Below are positions 17,968-30,141 of a stretch of DNA of 64,000 nt, one piece after another. Numbering within the stretch: the first letter of the stretch is position 1; every line of letters starts with the position of its first letter. This DNA is from Polymorphum gilvum SL003B-26A1 (lineage in GTDB: Bacteria > Pseudomonadota > Alphaproteobacteria > Rhizobiales > Stappiaceae): NCBI RefSeq assembly GCF_000192745.1, contig NC_015259.1, positions 1,007,001 through 1,071,000 of the forward strand, written 5' to 3'. A model generated the notes under the pieces. The model worked only from the letters and a program-made list of their open reading frames with translations. It made no database searches and was not told where the DNA came from. A program made the translations under genes and the position numbers.

Positions 17968-20316
17968 ATGCCCACCCTGCTTCGCCCGTTCGCCTCCTTC
18001 CTTCTCGTCCTGCTGCTTGCCGTGCCCGTCCTGGCCCAGGACACGGCGCCGACAGGGGGAAGCACCGAGGTGGCGGAGGAGCCCGTGCCGGCGGCGTCCG
18101 AACTGCCCGGACAGGACGGCAGTACCGCATCCGAGGACACTGCGGCGGCGCGAGACGCCCTGGTGCGGCTGCTCCAGGATCCCGCGGGGCGGGCCGCCCT
18201 GATCGGTCTTCTGCAGGGTCTGAATGCAGGTGCAGGCGCCGACCGGCCAGCCGCCGCGCCGGCGGTTGCGCCGACCGCTGGGACATCGGTCGCCGAGACC
18301 GCCGCGCGGGAAACCTTCGCCCTGTGGATAGGCGACTACACCCGTGGCCTGATCGCGGACGTTGCCGACGTCACCGCCCGGCTGACGTCCTCGCTCAAGG
18401 GCTTCACCCTGTTGGTCAAGGGCGACGTCACGGTCAAATGGGATCGGGTCCAGCAGACGCTGGTGGAACTGATCGCCGTGTTCGGTTGCGCGATGGTGGT
18501 CTATCTCGCTGCCCAGATGGTCGCGATCCGGTTCTTCGACGCTCTGGAGCAAAAGGCGGAGCGCCGGGGCTGGCTGTGGAAGGCGGGCGTGCTGGTGCTG
18601 GGGACCCTGGTCGACGTCGTTACCATCGGCCTCGGCTTCATCGGCGGAACGGTTGCCGCGCTCGCCGAGTTCGGCCCCCTGTTGCCCGGCATCTCGCTGT
18701 TCGAGAACCTGACGCTCAACGCCTTCGTCGCCACCGCGCTCGCCCGGGTGGCCGTCCGCTTCGTGTTTGCGCCGCGGCGGGAGAAACTGCGCCTGCTGCC
18801 GTTCAGCACGCCATCGGCGAAGTACTGGTCGTCGCGCATCGGTTTCGTGATCGCGCTGCTCGGCTATGGCGTCATGCTGGCGGTGCCGATGGCGAATCTC
18901 ACGATCTCCTTCGTCGTCGGCAACGCCCTGCGGGTGGTGATCGTATTCGCCGCCGCAGCGCTGTCCATCGCCATCATTCTGATCAACCGCGTCAAGGTCC
19001 GCGACGAGACGATCCGCTACGCCGCCACCCTGGACAGCGAACTGGCCCGACACGCTCTGACGATCCTCGGACGGACATGGGCCGTTCTGGCGGTTGCCTA
19101 CATCCTCACGGTGTTCGGTATCTGGATCACCCGGCCGTTCGAGGCCGTCGGCCTGCTGATGCGCTCGACCAGCCTGTCGATCCTGACCATCATGGCGGGC
19201 TTCCTGCTCTCGCTGGTGATGACGCGAGCGATCGACGGCGGCATCCGGGTTCCGGCCGACCTGAGGCAGACCCTGCCGGCGCTCGAAGGCCGCCTCAACG
19301 CCTTCGTGCCGCGCCTGCTGAAGATCATGCGGATGATCGTGTTCCTCGGCACCATATTCATCCTCGCCGACATCTGGTCGGTCCTGGATTTCTCGAGTTT
19401 GGTGCGCAGCGAGGTTGGGTCGGCCTTCCTCGGTCGCTTCGCGTCGGCCGGAATCACCGTCCTGGTCGCGTTCGCGATCTGGCTGACGGTGATGTCGTGG
19501 GTTGACCTGCGCCTACGCGAGCGCTCCGGCTACATCATCTCGTCCCGAGAGCGGACGCTGTTCCAGCTGTTTCGCAATGCCTTCACGGTCGTCGTCATCA
19601 TCATGGCGGCGCTGCTGTCGTTGTCGGAACTCGGCGTCGACATCGGGCCGCTGATCGCCGGTGCGGGCGTGCTCGGCCTGGCGGTCTCCTTCGGCGCCCA
19701 GACGCTGGTCAAGGACATCATCACCGGCGCCTTCATCCAGATCGAGAACGCCATCAACGAAGGCGACGTCGTCACCGTGGGCGGCGTGACCGGCGTCGTC
19801 GAGCGGCTGACCGTGCGCTCCGTGCGCATTCGCGACCTCGACGGCACCACCCACATCGTGCCGTTCTCCTCGGTCGACATGGTGTCGAACTTCATGCGCG
19901 ATTTCTCCTACCATGTCGCGCTGGTCGGCGTGTCCTACGACACGGACATCAGGCAGGCGAAGGCTGCGATGCAGGAGGCCTTCGACCGGCTCAAGGCGAG
20001 TCCGGCCGGCGCCTCCATCATCGGCGACCTGGAGATGCACGGCGTGGTCAACTTCGGAGCCTCGTCCGTCGATCTGCGCGCGCGCATCAAGACCTTTCCG
20101 GGTTCCCAGTGGGCGACCGGACGGGCCTACAACGAGTTCATCAAGGACGTCTTCGACGAGCGGGGCATCGAGATCCCGTTCCCGCAGGTCACCTATCACG
20201 AAGGCAGACCGCATCCGGCCGCGGGCAGGGGCCGCGACGGCCAGGCACCGGCGGGCGAGGATGCGGGGGATGCGGATGCTCCGGCCGGCTCTGCCGGGGC
20301 TCCGGGCAGCGCATAG
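17968..20316 (+). CDS. MscS-family mechanosensitive channel, large multi-helix form
   Basis: This 782-residue protein has a signal peptide (FLLVLLLAVPVLAQ), an Ala/Pro-rich periplasmic part (about 20-110) and roughly ten transmembrane helices. The MscS core follows: pore helix region PLIAGAGVLGLAVSFGAQTL, the beta domain IENAINEGDVVTVGGVTGVV and RDLDGTTHIVPFSSVDMVSN, and a mixed C-terminal domain. A Pro/Gly-rich disordered tail ends it. Family members of this size (YbiO/YjeP type) release solutes on hypo-osmotic shock. It stands alone, with divergent DUF2336 upstream. Confidence 0.88.
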   Translation: MPTLLRPFASFLLVLLLAVPVLAQDTAPTGGSTEVAEEPVPAASELPGQDGSTASEDTAAARDALVRLLQDPAGRAALIGLLQGLNAGAGADRPAAAPAVAPTAGTSVAETAARETFALWIGDYTRGLIADVADVTARLTSSLKGFTLLVKGDVTVKWDRVQQTLVELIAVFGCAMVVYLAAQMVAIRFFDALEQKAERRGWLWKAGVLVLGTLVDVVTIGLGFIGGTVAALAEFGPLLPGISLFENLTLNAFVATALARVAVRFVFAPRREKLRLLPFSTPSAKYWSSRIGFVIALLGYGVMLAVPMANLTISFVVGNALRVVIVFAAAALSIAIILINRVKVRDETIRYAATLDSELARHALTILGRTWAVLAVAYILTVFGIWITRPFEAVGLLMRSTSLSILTIMAGFLLSLVMTRAIDGGIRVPADLRQTLPALEGRLNAFVPRLLKIMRMIVFLGTIFILADIWSVLDFSSLVRSEVGSAFLGRFASAGITVLVAFAIWLTVMSWVDLRLRERSGYIISSRERTLFQLFRNAFTVVVIIMAALLSLSELGVDIGPLIAGAGVLGLAVSFGAQTLVKDIITGAFIQIENAINEGDVVTVGGVTGVVERLTVRSVRIRDLDGTTHIVPFSSVDMVSNFMRDFSYHVALVGVSYDTDIRQAKAAMQEAFDRLKASPAGASIIGDLEMHGVVNFGASSVDLRARIKTFPGSQWATGRAYNEFIKDVFDERGIEIPFPQVTYHEGRPHPAAGRGRDGQAPAGEDAGDADAPAGSAGAPGSA

Positions 20317-20775
20317 CCGGGCGTCCCGCCTCGGCGAGCCGCCCGTCGGGCGCAAGAAATTTTCCCTTTTCGGGCCGATCCGGGAGAAACCGCTCCTGCG
20401 CGCGATGGTGCGGTGCGGCAAGGGATGGATGTTGCCGCGGTCGGTCCTGCGGGCGGCGCGGGCAACCGCGTCAGCCCGGCAGGCTGTTGAGATCGGCCTG
20501 AAACGTGTTGCAATTTCAATAATTTGACCGGATGATCAAAAACAGACAGACGTAACGGAACGTTGTTCTGAGAGGCAGGTTCATTTCGGAATTTCGCTTA
20601 TGTCAGAGCTGCTGACCCAGTAAAAAAATTTCGTTTTCGACGTTAATTTAGAAATGTGGCGCCGGTTGATTTCGGTGTGAAAAGGCGCCTAATTGCGCGC
20701 CAGGGCGGATTGCAGACACGCGCACGCGTTCGACGTCGCGATATCCGTTCATGTCATCAAGGGGAGAATAGTTTG
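20317..20775 (+). promoter_or_regulatory. AT-rich leader region of the peptide transporter operon
   Basis: 459 bp without a convincing gene. The left 190 bp are GC-rich with only weak hairpins. From about 20500 to 20700 the composition turns AT-rich (A7 and T-rich tracts near 20620-20650), typical of a promoter region. Two GGCGCC copies at 20658-20663 and 20683-20688 flank a short AT spacer. GGGGAG at 20761-20766 is the ribosome-binding site for the binding-protein gene. No specific operator could be named. Confidence 0.4.
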
Positions 20776-22380
20776 ATGATTATCCGCAAATCGCTGAAGG
20801 CGGCGCTGCTTGGCGTCAGCATGACCGTCATCGCGGCTTCGGGCGCTTCGGCCAAGACCCTCGTCTATTGCTCGGAAGGGTCGCCGGAAGGCTTCGACCC
20901 GGCGCTCTACACCTCCGGCACGACCTTCGACGCTTCGTCCAAGCCGGTCTACAACCGTCTGGTCGAGTTCAAGCGCGGCACCACCGAAGTCGTCCCGGGC
21001 CTGGCCGAAAGCTGGAGCGTGTCCGACGATGGCCTGGAGTACACGTTCAACCTGCGCAAGGGCGTCAAGGTCCATACCACGGGCTTCTTCACCCCGACGC
21101 GCGAGTTCAACGCCGACGACGTGATCTTCTCCTTCGAGCGCCAGCTCAAGAAGGACCATCCGTGGCACGAATACACCGCCGGGACGGCCTGGGAATATTT
21201 CAACGGCATGTCCATGCCGGACCTGATCAAGGAGATCGTCAAGGTCGACGACCACACCGTGAAGTTCGTGCTGTCGCGCCCCGAAGCGCCGATGCTGGCC
21301 AACCTCGCCATGGACTTCGCGTCTGTGTTCTCGGCCGAATACGCCGCGCAGCTTGAAAAGGCCGGCACCAAGGAACTGCTGAACCAGCAGCCGGTCGGCA
21401 CCGGTCCGTTCGCCTTCGTCGGCTATCAGAAGGATGCGGTGATCCGCTACCAGGCCTTCGCCGACTACTGGGGCGGCAAGCAGGCGATCGACAACCTCGT
21501 TTTCGCCATAACGCCGGACGCGGCCGTGCGCCTGCAGAAGCTCAAGGCCGGCGAGTGCCATGTGATGCCGTATCCGGCGCCGGCCGACATCGCCGACATC
21601 AAGGCCGATTCGACCCTTCAGATGCTGGAGCAGCAGGGTCTCAACGTCGGCTATCTCGCCTACAACACCAAGCAGGCGCCGTTTGACAGGGCGGACGTCC
21701 GCAAGGCGCTGAACATGGCGATCAACAAGCAGGCGATCCTCGACGCCGTGTTCCAGGGCTCCGGCGAGGCAGCGAAGAACCCGATCCCGCCGACCATGTG
21801 GTCCTACAACGACGCCATCCAGGATGATCCCTACGATCCCGAAGCGGCGAAGAAGATGCTCGAGGAGGCTGGCGTCAAGGATCTTTCCATGAAGGTGTGG
21901 GCGATGCCGGTGCAGCGTCCGTACAACCCGAACGCCCGCCGCATGGCAGAGGTCATCCAGTCCGACTTCGACAAGGTCGGCGTCAAGGTCGAGATCGTGT
22001 CCTACGAGTGGGGTGAATACCTCAACCGCTCCAAGGACGTGAACCGCGACGGCGCGGTGCTGCTCGGCTGGACCGGCGACAACGGCGATCCGGACAACTT
22101 CCTCGCTGTTCTGCTCGGGTGCGATGCCGTCGGCGGCGCCAACCGGGCCCAGTGGTGCAACGAGGATTTCGACGCCCTGATCCAGAAGGCGAAGACCGTC
22201 TCCGACAAGGCGGAACGCACCAAGCTCTACGAGCAGGCGCAGGTCGTGTTCAAGGAGCAGGCGCCGTGGGCGACCATCGCCCATTCCGTCGTGTTCATGC
22301 CGATGTCGGCCAAGGTCTCGGGCTACGTCATGGACCCGCTCGGCGGCCACCGGTTCGACGGCGTCGACATCGCCGAATAA
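20776..22380 (+). CDS. dppA: Periplasmic dipeptide/oligopeptide-binding protein
   Basis: This 534-residue family 5 solute-binding protein has a signal peptide (ALLGVSMTVIAASGASA) and a mature N-terminus KTLVYCSEGSPEGFDPALYT, very like DppA. Further family landmarks are VPGLAESWSVSDDGLEYTF, FNADDVIFSFERQL and the hinge-side QPVGTGPFAFVGYQKD. It delivers peptides to the DppBC permease. ATG 20776 has GGGGAG 10 bases upstream. Upstream in-frame starts precede the signal peptide and were rejected. It is the first gene of a dppABCDF-type operon. Substrates other than dipeptides are possible. Confidence 0.9.
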   Translation: MIIRKSLKAALLGVSMTVIAASGASAKTLVYCSEGSPEGFDPALYTSGTTFDASSKPVYNRLVEFKRGTTEVVPGLAESWSVSDDGLEYTFNLRKGVKVHTTGFFTPTREFNADDVIFSFERQLKKDHPWHEYTAGTAWEYFNGMSMPDLIKEIVKVDDHTVKFVLSRPEAPMLANLAMDFASVFSAEYAAQLEKAGTKELLNQQPVGTGPFAFVGYQKDAVIRYQAFADYWGGKQAIDNLVFAITPDAAVRLQKLKAGECHVMPYPAPADIADIKADSTLQMLEQQGLNVGYLAYNTKQAPFDRADVRKALNMAINKQAILDAVFQGSGEAAKNPIPPTMWSYNDAIQDDPYDPEAAKKMLEEAGVKDLSMKVWAMPVQRPYNPNARRMAEVIQSDFDKVGVKVEIVSYEWGEYLNRSKDVNRDGAVLLGWTGDNGDPDNFLAVLLGCDAVGGANRAQWCNEDFDALIQKAKTVSDKAERTKLYEQAQVVFKEQAPWATIAHSVVFMPMSAKVSGYVMDPLGGHRFDGVDIAE

Positions 22381-22494
22381 GGCCCCGTACGCTCGGCGGC
22401 GCCGGTGGTTCTCCGCCGGCGTCCGCGCTTGTCGGGCTGGCGTCCCGCGCCGCTGATCGCGGCCGCCGCCGGTCCGCCCGATCCGGACCCGACC

Positions 22495-23502
22495 ATGATA
22501 CGTTTCCTTCTCGGCCGCCTCGGCCTGCTGATCCCGACCTTTCTCGGCGTGACCCTGGTCGCCTTCAGCTTCATCCGCCTGCTGCCTGGCGATCCGCTCG
22601 ACCTGCTCGCCGGCGAGCGCGGCATGGACCCCGAGCGCAAGGCCCAACTGATGAAGCAGATGGGCTTCGACAAGCCCCTGTGGCAGCAGTATCTCGACTA
22701 TCTGCTCAACGTCTTCCAGGGCGATCTCGGCACGTCCTTCGCCTCCAAGAAGCCGGTCCTGACCGAGTTCCTGACACTGTTCCCGGCGACGGTCGAACTC
22801 TCGCTCTGTGCCATCGTGATCGCCGTCGCGCTCGGCATCCCCGCCGGCATCTTCGCTGCGGTCAAGCGCGGCTCGGTCGCCGACCAGGCGATCATGGGCA
22901 CCGCGCTGGTCGGCTATTCAATGCCGATCTTCTGGTGGGGCCTGCTGCTGATCATCCTGTTCTCCGGCATCCTGCAGTGGACGCCGGTCTCCGGTCGCAT
23001 CTCGCTGATGTACTTCTTCCCGCAGGTGACAGGCTTCATGCTGATCGACAGCCTGCTGTCGGGCGAGAAGGGCGCCTTCGTGTCGGCGGTCCGCCACCTG
23101 ATCCTGCCGTCGGTCGTGCTGGCCACCATTCCGCTCGCCGTCATCGCGCGCCAGACCCGTTCGGCGATGCTGGAGGTGCTGGGCGAAGACTATGTGCGCA
23201 CGGCGCGAGCGAAGGGACTGCCGCCCGCCCGGGTGATCGGCCTGCATGCGCTGCGCAACGCGCTCATTCCGGTCATCACCACCATCGGGCTGCAGATCGG
23301 CGTGCTGCTCGCCGGAGCGATCCTGACCGAGACGATCTTCTCCTGGCCGGGCATCGGCAAGTGGCTGGTCGACAGCATCTCGCGGCGCGACTACTTCGTC
23401 GTGCAGGGCGGGCTGCTCCTGATCGCCGGCATCATCATGCTGGTCAACCTGATCGTCGACGTGTTGTACGGGCTGATCAACCCGCGCATCCGCCACACCT
23501 GA
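22495..23502 (+). CDS. dppB: Peptide ABC transporter permease, DppB type
   Basis: This 335-residue inner-membrane subunit begins IRFLLGRLGLLIPTFLGVTL and contains the periplasmic LPGDPLDLLAGE segment typical of DppB/OppB. It also has the EAA loop contacting the ATPases (EDYVRTARAKGLPPARVIGL). About six transmembrane helices are visible. ATG 22495 was chosen because the preceding 30 codons are Arg/Pro-rich and unlike the family N-terminus. The 114-bp gap after dppA is longer than other gaps in the operon and may hold a processing or attenuation site, but no clear hairpin was recognised. Confidence 0.92.
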   Translation: MIRFLLGRLGLLIPTFLGVTLVAFSFIRLLPGDPLDLLAGERGMDPERKAQLMKQMGFDKPLWQQYLDYLLNVFQGDLGTSFASKKPVLTEFLTLFPATVELSLCAIVIAVALGIPAGIFAAVKRGSVADQAIMGTALVGYSMPIFWWGLLLIILFSGILQWTPVSGRISLMYFFPQVTGFMLIDSLLSGEKGAFVSAVRHLILPSVVLATIPLAVIARQTRSAMLEVLGEDYVRTARAKGLPPARVIGLHALRNALIPVITTIGLQIGVLLAGAILTETIFSWPGIGKWLVDSISRRDYFVVQGGLLLIAGIIMLVNLIVDVLYGLINPRIRHT

Positions 23503-23518
23503 GCGGAAGGACCAAGTC

Positions 23519-24448
23519 ATGACGCAATCCTCCCCGGCCGCTCCGGTTTCGGCCGAAAAGATCAGCCAGGAAAGCCGCAACGCGAGACGGGCGATGCTGG
23601 CCGAGTTCTGGTACTATTTCTCGCAGAACCGCGGCGCCGTCGTCGGGCTCGTCGTGTTCACCCTGCTGGTGCTGACCGCGGTGTTCGCGCCGCTCGTCGC
23701 CCCGCACAGCCCCGACATTCAGTACCGCGACAGCTTCCTCGTACCGCCGGCCTGGACCGAGGGCGGCAAGGCGACGTTCCTGCTCGGCACCGACGCCGTC
23801 GGCCGCGATATCCTCTCCAGGCTGATCTTCGGCGCCCGCTATTCGCTGTTCATCGGCGTCATCGTCGTGGTCATCGCGCTGACCGGCGGCATCGTCCTTG
23901 GCCTCGTGGCAGGCTATCTGCGCGGTGCGGTCGACACCTTCATCATGCGCGTGATGGACATCATCCTGGCGTTCCCGTCGCTGCTTCTTGCCCTCGTGCT
24001 GGTGGCGATCCTGGGACCCGGCCTGATGAATGCGATGATTGCCATCGCGCTGGTGCTGCAGCCGCATTTCGTCCGCCTGACGCGCGCCGCGGTGCTCGCC
24101 GAGCGCAGTCGCGACTACGTGATCGCCGCCCGCGTCGCCGGTGCCGGCCATCTCAGGCTGATGTTCAGGACCATCCTGCCCAACTGCCTGGCACCGCTGA
24201 TCGTGCAGGCGACGCTGTCCTTCTCCAACGCGATCCTCGACGCCGCCGCGCTCGGCTTCCTCGGCATGGGGGCCCAGCCGCCGACGCCGGAATGGGGCAC
24301 CATGCTGGCCGAGGCGCGCGAATTCATCCTCCGCGCCTGGTGGGTGGTGACCTTCCCCGGCCTCGCCATCCTGATCACGGTGCTCGCCATCAACCTGGTC
24401 GGCGACGGCCTGCGCGACGCGCTCGATCCCAAGCTGAAGAGGAGCTGA
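23519..24448 (+). CDS. dppC: Peptide ABC transporter permease, DppC type
   Basis: The 309-residue partner of DppB has a cytoplasmic N-terminal segment and a first helix VVGLVVFTLLVLTAVFAPLV. The conserved HLLGTD-like motif appears as FLLGTDAVGRDILSRLIFGA, and the EAA loop reads SRDYVIAARVAGAGHLRLMF. About six helices are present. It lies 16 bp after dppB and 2 bp before dppD. Confidence 0.93.
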   Translation: MTQSSPAAPVSAEKISQESRNARRAMLAEFWYYFSQNRGAVVGLVVFTLLVLTAVFAPLVAPHSPDIQYRDSFLVPPAWTEGGKATFLLGTDAVGRDILSRLIFGARYSLFIGVIVVVIALTGGIVLGLVAGYLRGAVDTFIMRVMDIILAFPSLLLALVLVAILGPGLMNAMIAIALVLQPHFVRLTRAAVLAERSRDYVIAARVAGAGHLRLMFRTILPNCLAPLIVQATLSFSNAILDAAALGFLGMGAQPPTPEWGTMLAEAREFILRAWWVVTFPGLAILITVLAINLVGDGLRDALDPKLKRS

Positions 24449-24450
24449 CC

Positions 24451-25299
24451 ATGCCGCTTCTCGAAATCCGCAACCTCAGGGTCGAGTTCGACACGGCGAA
24501 AGGTCCGTTCCGGGCGCTCGACGGCGTCGACTACACGGTCGATGCCGGCGAGGTGCTGGCGATCGTCGGCGAATCCGGCTCCGGCAAGTCGGTCGCAATG
24601 CTGGCGGTCATGGGCCTGCTGCCCGACACCGCCACCATCACGGCCGACAGGATGACCTTCGAGGGCTTCGATCTGCGCAGCCTCAGCCCGAAGCAGCGCC
24701 GCAAGGTCATCGGCAAGGACATCTCGATGATCTTCCAGGAGCCGATCGCCAGCCTCAATCCGTGCTTCACGGTCGGCTTCCAGCTCGGCGAGGCGCTCAA
24801 GGTGCACACCGGCCTGACCGCGAAGCAGCGCAAGGCACGGGTGCTCGACCTGATGCGCGCCGTCGGCATCCCGGAGCCCGAACGCCGGCTGTCGGCCTTC
24901 CCGCACCAGATGTCGGGCGGCCAGTGCCAGCGCGTCATGATTGCCATGGCGATCGCCTGTTCGCCCAGGCTCCTGATCGCCGACGAACCGACAACGGCGC
25001 TGGACGTGACGATCCAGAAGCAGATCCTCGACCTGTTGATGAACCTGCAGCGGGACAGCGGCATGGCGCTGATCATGATCACCCACGACATGGGCGTGGT
25101 CGCGGAGACCGCCGACCGGGTGATCGTGCAATACCAGGGGCGGAAGATGGAGGAGGCCGACGTGCTGTCGCTGTTCGAGGCGCCCAAGCATCCCTACACG
25201 CGCGCGCTGCTGTCGGCGCTGCCGGAGAACGCCACCGGCGACCGCCTGCCGACCGTGAGCGACTTCGCTGCCAGCTACAGCACGGAGGCCGGAGCATGA
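24451..25299 (+). CDS. dppD: Peptide ABC transporter ATPase, DppD type
   Basis: This 282-residue ATP-binding subunit has Walker A GESGSGKSVAML, the Q-loop IFQEPIASLNP, the signature MSGGQCQRVMIAMA and Walker B RLLIADEPTTALD. The C-terminal oligopeptide-ABC extension (PKHPYTRALLSALP) is typical of DppD/OppD. The signature carries Cys in the position often Arg or Gln (GGQCQR). It overlaps dppF by 4 bp. Confidence 0.93.
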   Translation: MPLLEIRNLRVEFDTAKGPFRALDGVDYTVDAGEVLAIVGESGSGKSVAMLAVMGLLPDTATITADRMTFEGFDLRSLSPKQRRKVIGKDISMIFQEPIASLNPCFTVGFQLGEALKVHTGLTAKQRKARVLDLMRAVGIPEPERRLSAFPHQMSGGQCQRVMIAMAIACSPRLLIADEPTTALDVTIQKQILDLLMNLQRDSGMALIMITHDMGVVAETADRVIVQYQGRKMEEADVLSLFEAPKHPYTRALLSALPENATGDRLPTVSDFAASYSTEAGA

Positions 25300-26123
25300 G
25301 CGAACCGATCCTCAAGGTCTGCAACATCACGCGTGACTATGTCATCGGCGGCGGCCTGTTTTCCAGGCCGCGGGTGCTGCAGGCGGTCAAGGGCGTGTCC
25401 TTCGACGTTGCGCGCGGCACGACGCTTGCCGTGGTCGGCGAGAGCGGCTGCGGCAAGTCGACCCTGGCCCGCATCCTGACCATGATCGACCCGCAGACCT
25501 CCGGCACGATCGAGATCGACGGACTGCCGATCGACATCGCGAAGACCGGCGTGTCGCGCGAGATGCGCCGCAAGGTGCAGATCGTGTTCCAGAACCCCTA
25601 CGGTTCGCTTAACCCGCGCCAGAAGATCGGCCACGTGCTGGAGGAGCCGCTGCTGCTCAACACCGACATGCCGGCGGCCGAGCGGCGCGACGCGGCGCTG
25701 GCCATGCTCGAGAAGGTCGGGTTGAAGCCCGAGCACTACGGCCGTTATCCGCACATGTTCTCCGGCGGCCAGCGCCAGCGGGTGGCGATCGCCCGGGCGA
25801 TCATGCTGAAGCCGAAGCTGCTGGTGCTCGACGAGCCGGTGTCGGCGCTGGATCTCTCTGTCCAGGCGCAGATCCTCAACCTGCTCGCCGACCTTCAGGA
25901 CGAGATGGGCCTGACCTATGTCTTCATCAGCCACGACCTCTCGGTGGTGCGCTATATCGCCGACACGGTGATGGTGATGTATTTCGGCGAGGTGGTCGAA
26001 TACGGCAGCCGTGACGCGGTGTTCGGCGATCCGCAGCACCCCTACACGAAGACGCTGTTCGCCGCGACGCCCAAGGCGGATGTCGACAGCATCCGCAAGC
26101 GGCTGGCGGCGAAGGTGGCTTGA
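25296..26123 (+). CDS. dppF: Peptide ABC transporter ATPase, DppF type
   Basis: The 275-residue second ATPase has Walker A GESGCGKSTLARIL, the Q-loop IVFQNPYGSLNPRQKIG, the signature FSGGQRQRVAIARA, Walker B LLVLDEPVSALDLSVQAQ and the family C-terminus PQHPYTKTLFAATP. It would form a heterodimer with DppD. It starts in the dppD stop (ATGA) and ends the operon. Confidence 0.93.
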   Translation: MSEPILKVCNITRDYVIGGGLFSRPRVLQAVKGVSFDVARGTTLAVVGESGCGKSTLARILTMIDPQTSGTIEIDGLPIDIAKTGVSREMRRKVQIVFQNPYGSLNPRQKIGHVLEEPLLLNTDMPAAERRDAALAMLEKVGLKPEHYGRYPHMFSGGQRQRVAIARAIMLKPKLLVLDEPVSALDLSVQAQILNLLADLQDEMGLTYVFISHDLSVVRYIADTVMVMYFGEVVEYGSRDAVFGDPQHPYTKTLFAATPKADVDSIRKRLAAKVA

Positions 26124-26443
26124 GCGGACCGGAGGATCCACACGGCATCCCCGGTCGGTCGTCCCCGACTTGATCGGGAATCCACGCCGCGTGACCTTGC
26201 CACTACTCGGTCGTCATGTCTGCGCAGGCCGGGATCCGGGACGCCGCGCTCTCTCGGCCCATCACCATACGCCGGCGGCTGATGGAGTCCAGCTTGCGCC
26301 GGAATGGCATACCGCGGGCGGAGTGTACGGTTCCGTCTTGGCGCGACGACGGCGGCCGGGTCACAAGCATGGTCAATTCCCCCGTGCGCGTCTGGTCGAA
26401 ACCGGCTATTCCTAGCCCGCGAGAACGAAACGGGAATCACTTC
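26124..26443. repeat. Intergenic region with degenerate palindromic (REP-like) elements
   Basis: 320 bp with no convincing gene. It contains CCCGA-cttga-TCGGG at 26164-26178 followed by AATCC, and a second fragment at about 26215-26245 of the form CATGTCTGCGCAGGCCGGGAT. Both resemble the short palindromic intergenic repeats scattered through rhizobial genomes. Only single copies of each type are seen here, so the repeat nature is inferred from recognition of the pattern. GGGAATC near 26432 may serve as ribosome-binding site for the next gene. Confidence 0.4.
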
Positions 26444-27565
26444 ATGCTCTGGTCGGCGCAACAGGACAAGGCCCTGACGGAGGCCGCCGCGTGGCTGAAG
26501 CGCGGCGACCGGCAGGTGTTCCGCCTGTTCGGCTATGCCGGCACGGGCAAGACGACGCTCGCCCGCCACCTGGCCGAGGGCGTCGACGGCGACGTCTGCT
26601 TCGGCGCCTTCACCGGCAAGGCGGCGCATGTGCTGCGTCAGAAGGGCTGCGCCGACGCTGGCACGATCCATTCGCTGATCTACCGGCCGCGCGCGGCGAA
26701 GGAAGAGGACGAGATGGGCGAGGATGACGCCGATCCGGGACCGCAGTTTGCGCTGAAGCGCGACAGCGCCGCGGCGGGCGCCCGACTCATCGTCATCGAC
26801 GAATGCTCGATGGTCGACGAGGAACTCGGTCGGGACCTGCTTTCCTTCGGCACGCCGGTGCTGGTGCTCGGCGACCCCGCGCAGTTGCCGCCGGTCAAGG
26901 GCGGCGGCTATTTCACCGAGGCCGAGCCGGACGTGATGCTGACCGAGGTGCACCGCCAGGCGCAGGACAATCCGATCGTGCGCCTGTCGATGACCATCCG
27001 CGAGGGCGGCGACCTGGCCTACGGCAGCTACGGCGACAGCCGGGTGATCTCGCGCAAGGAGATCGGCAAGGAGCGCATCCTCGCCGCCGACCAGGTGCTG
27101 GTCGGCACCAACCGCACCCGGCGACTCTACAACAACCGCATCCGCGAACTGAAGGGCTTCACCACGCCGATGCCGGCGGTCGGCGACAAGCTGGTGTGCC
27201 TCAGGAACGACAAGACCAAGGGCCTGCTCAACGGCGGCCTGTGGACGGTCAAGCGTCTGCGCCCGCCGCAGGGCAACACGCTGCGCTTCGACGTGCTGCC
27301 GGAGGACGAGCCGGGCAAGCAGGCGGTGCAGGTCAAGGTTCTGCCGGCGATGTTCGAGGACGGCGCCGAGCAGATCCCCTACGCTATCCGCCGCAAGGCC
27401 GACGAGTTCGACTACGGCTACGCGCTCACCGTGCACAAGGCGCAGGGCTCGCAATGGGACGACGTCGTGCTGTTCGACGAGAGCTTCGCCTTCCGCGACC
27501 ACCGCGAGCGCTGGCTCTACACCGCCGTCACCCGCGCCGCCGAGACGATCACCGTGGTGCGCTAG
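26444..27565 (+). CDS. RecD/Dda-like SF1B DNA helicase
   Basis: The 373-residue compact helicase has Walker A FGYAGTGKTTLARHL, motif II LIVIDECSMVDEE, motif III LVLGDPAQLPPVKG, motif IV-like VGTNRTRRLYNNRIREL and the C-terminal helicase motifs GYALTVHKAQGSQWDDVVLF and WLYTAVTRAAETITVV. It lacks the long N-terminal region of RecD2, so it resembles the short phage Dda-type or small RecD-like enzymes found in many Hyphomicrobiales. A role in DNA repair or replication restart is inferred only from the family. ATG 26444 gives the N-terminus LWSAQQDKAL; the upstream extension is low-complexity repeat sequence. Confidence 0.82.
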   Translation: MLWSAQQDKALTEAAAWLKRGDRQVFRLFGYAGTGKTTLARHLAEGVDGDVCFGAFTGKAAHVLRQKGCADAGTIHSLIYRPRAAKEEDEMGEDDADPGPQFALKRDSAAAGARLIVIDECSMVDEELGRDLLSFGTPVLVLGDPAQLPPVKGGGYFTEAEPDVMLTEVHRQAQDNPIVRLSMTIREGGDLAYGSYGDSRVISRKEIGKERILAADQVLVGTNRTRRLYNNRIRELKGFTTPMPAVGDKLVCLRNDKTKGLLNGGLWTVKRLRPPQGNTLRFDVLPEDEPGKQAVQVKVLPAMFEDGAEQIPYAIRRKADEFDYGYALTVHKAQGSQWDDVVLFDESFAFRDHRERWLYTAVTRAAETITVVR

Positions 27566-27671
27566 ACCGGCCCGTCACTTCCCTGTTAATCGCCGGCCGC
27601 TTCGGCTTTATCGCGGCCCGCGCGCGCCCTATGGTCGCCCGTCCTGATCCAACGAACGCAAGTGTAGAAGC

Positions 27672-30083
<2,412 letters not shown>

Positions 30084-30141
30084 CGCGGCGGCGGGCGCGG
30101 GGGTTTATCGTCCTGTCATACGGCTCGCCTATGTCCGCGCC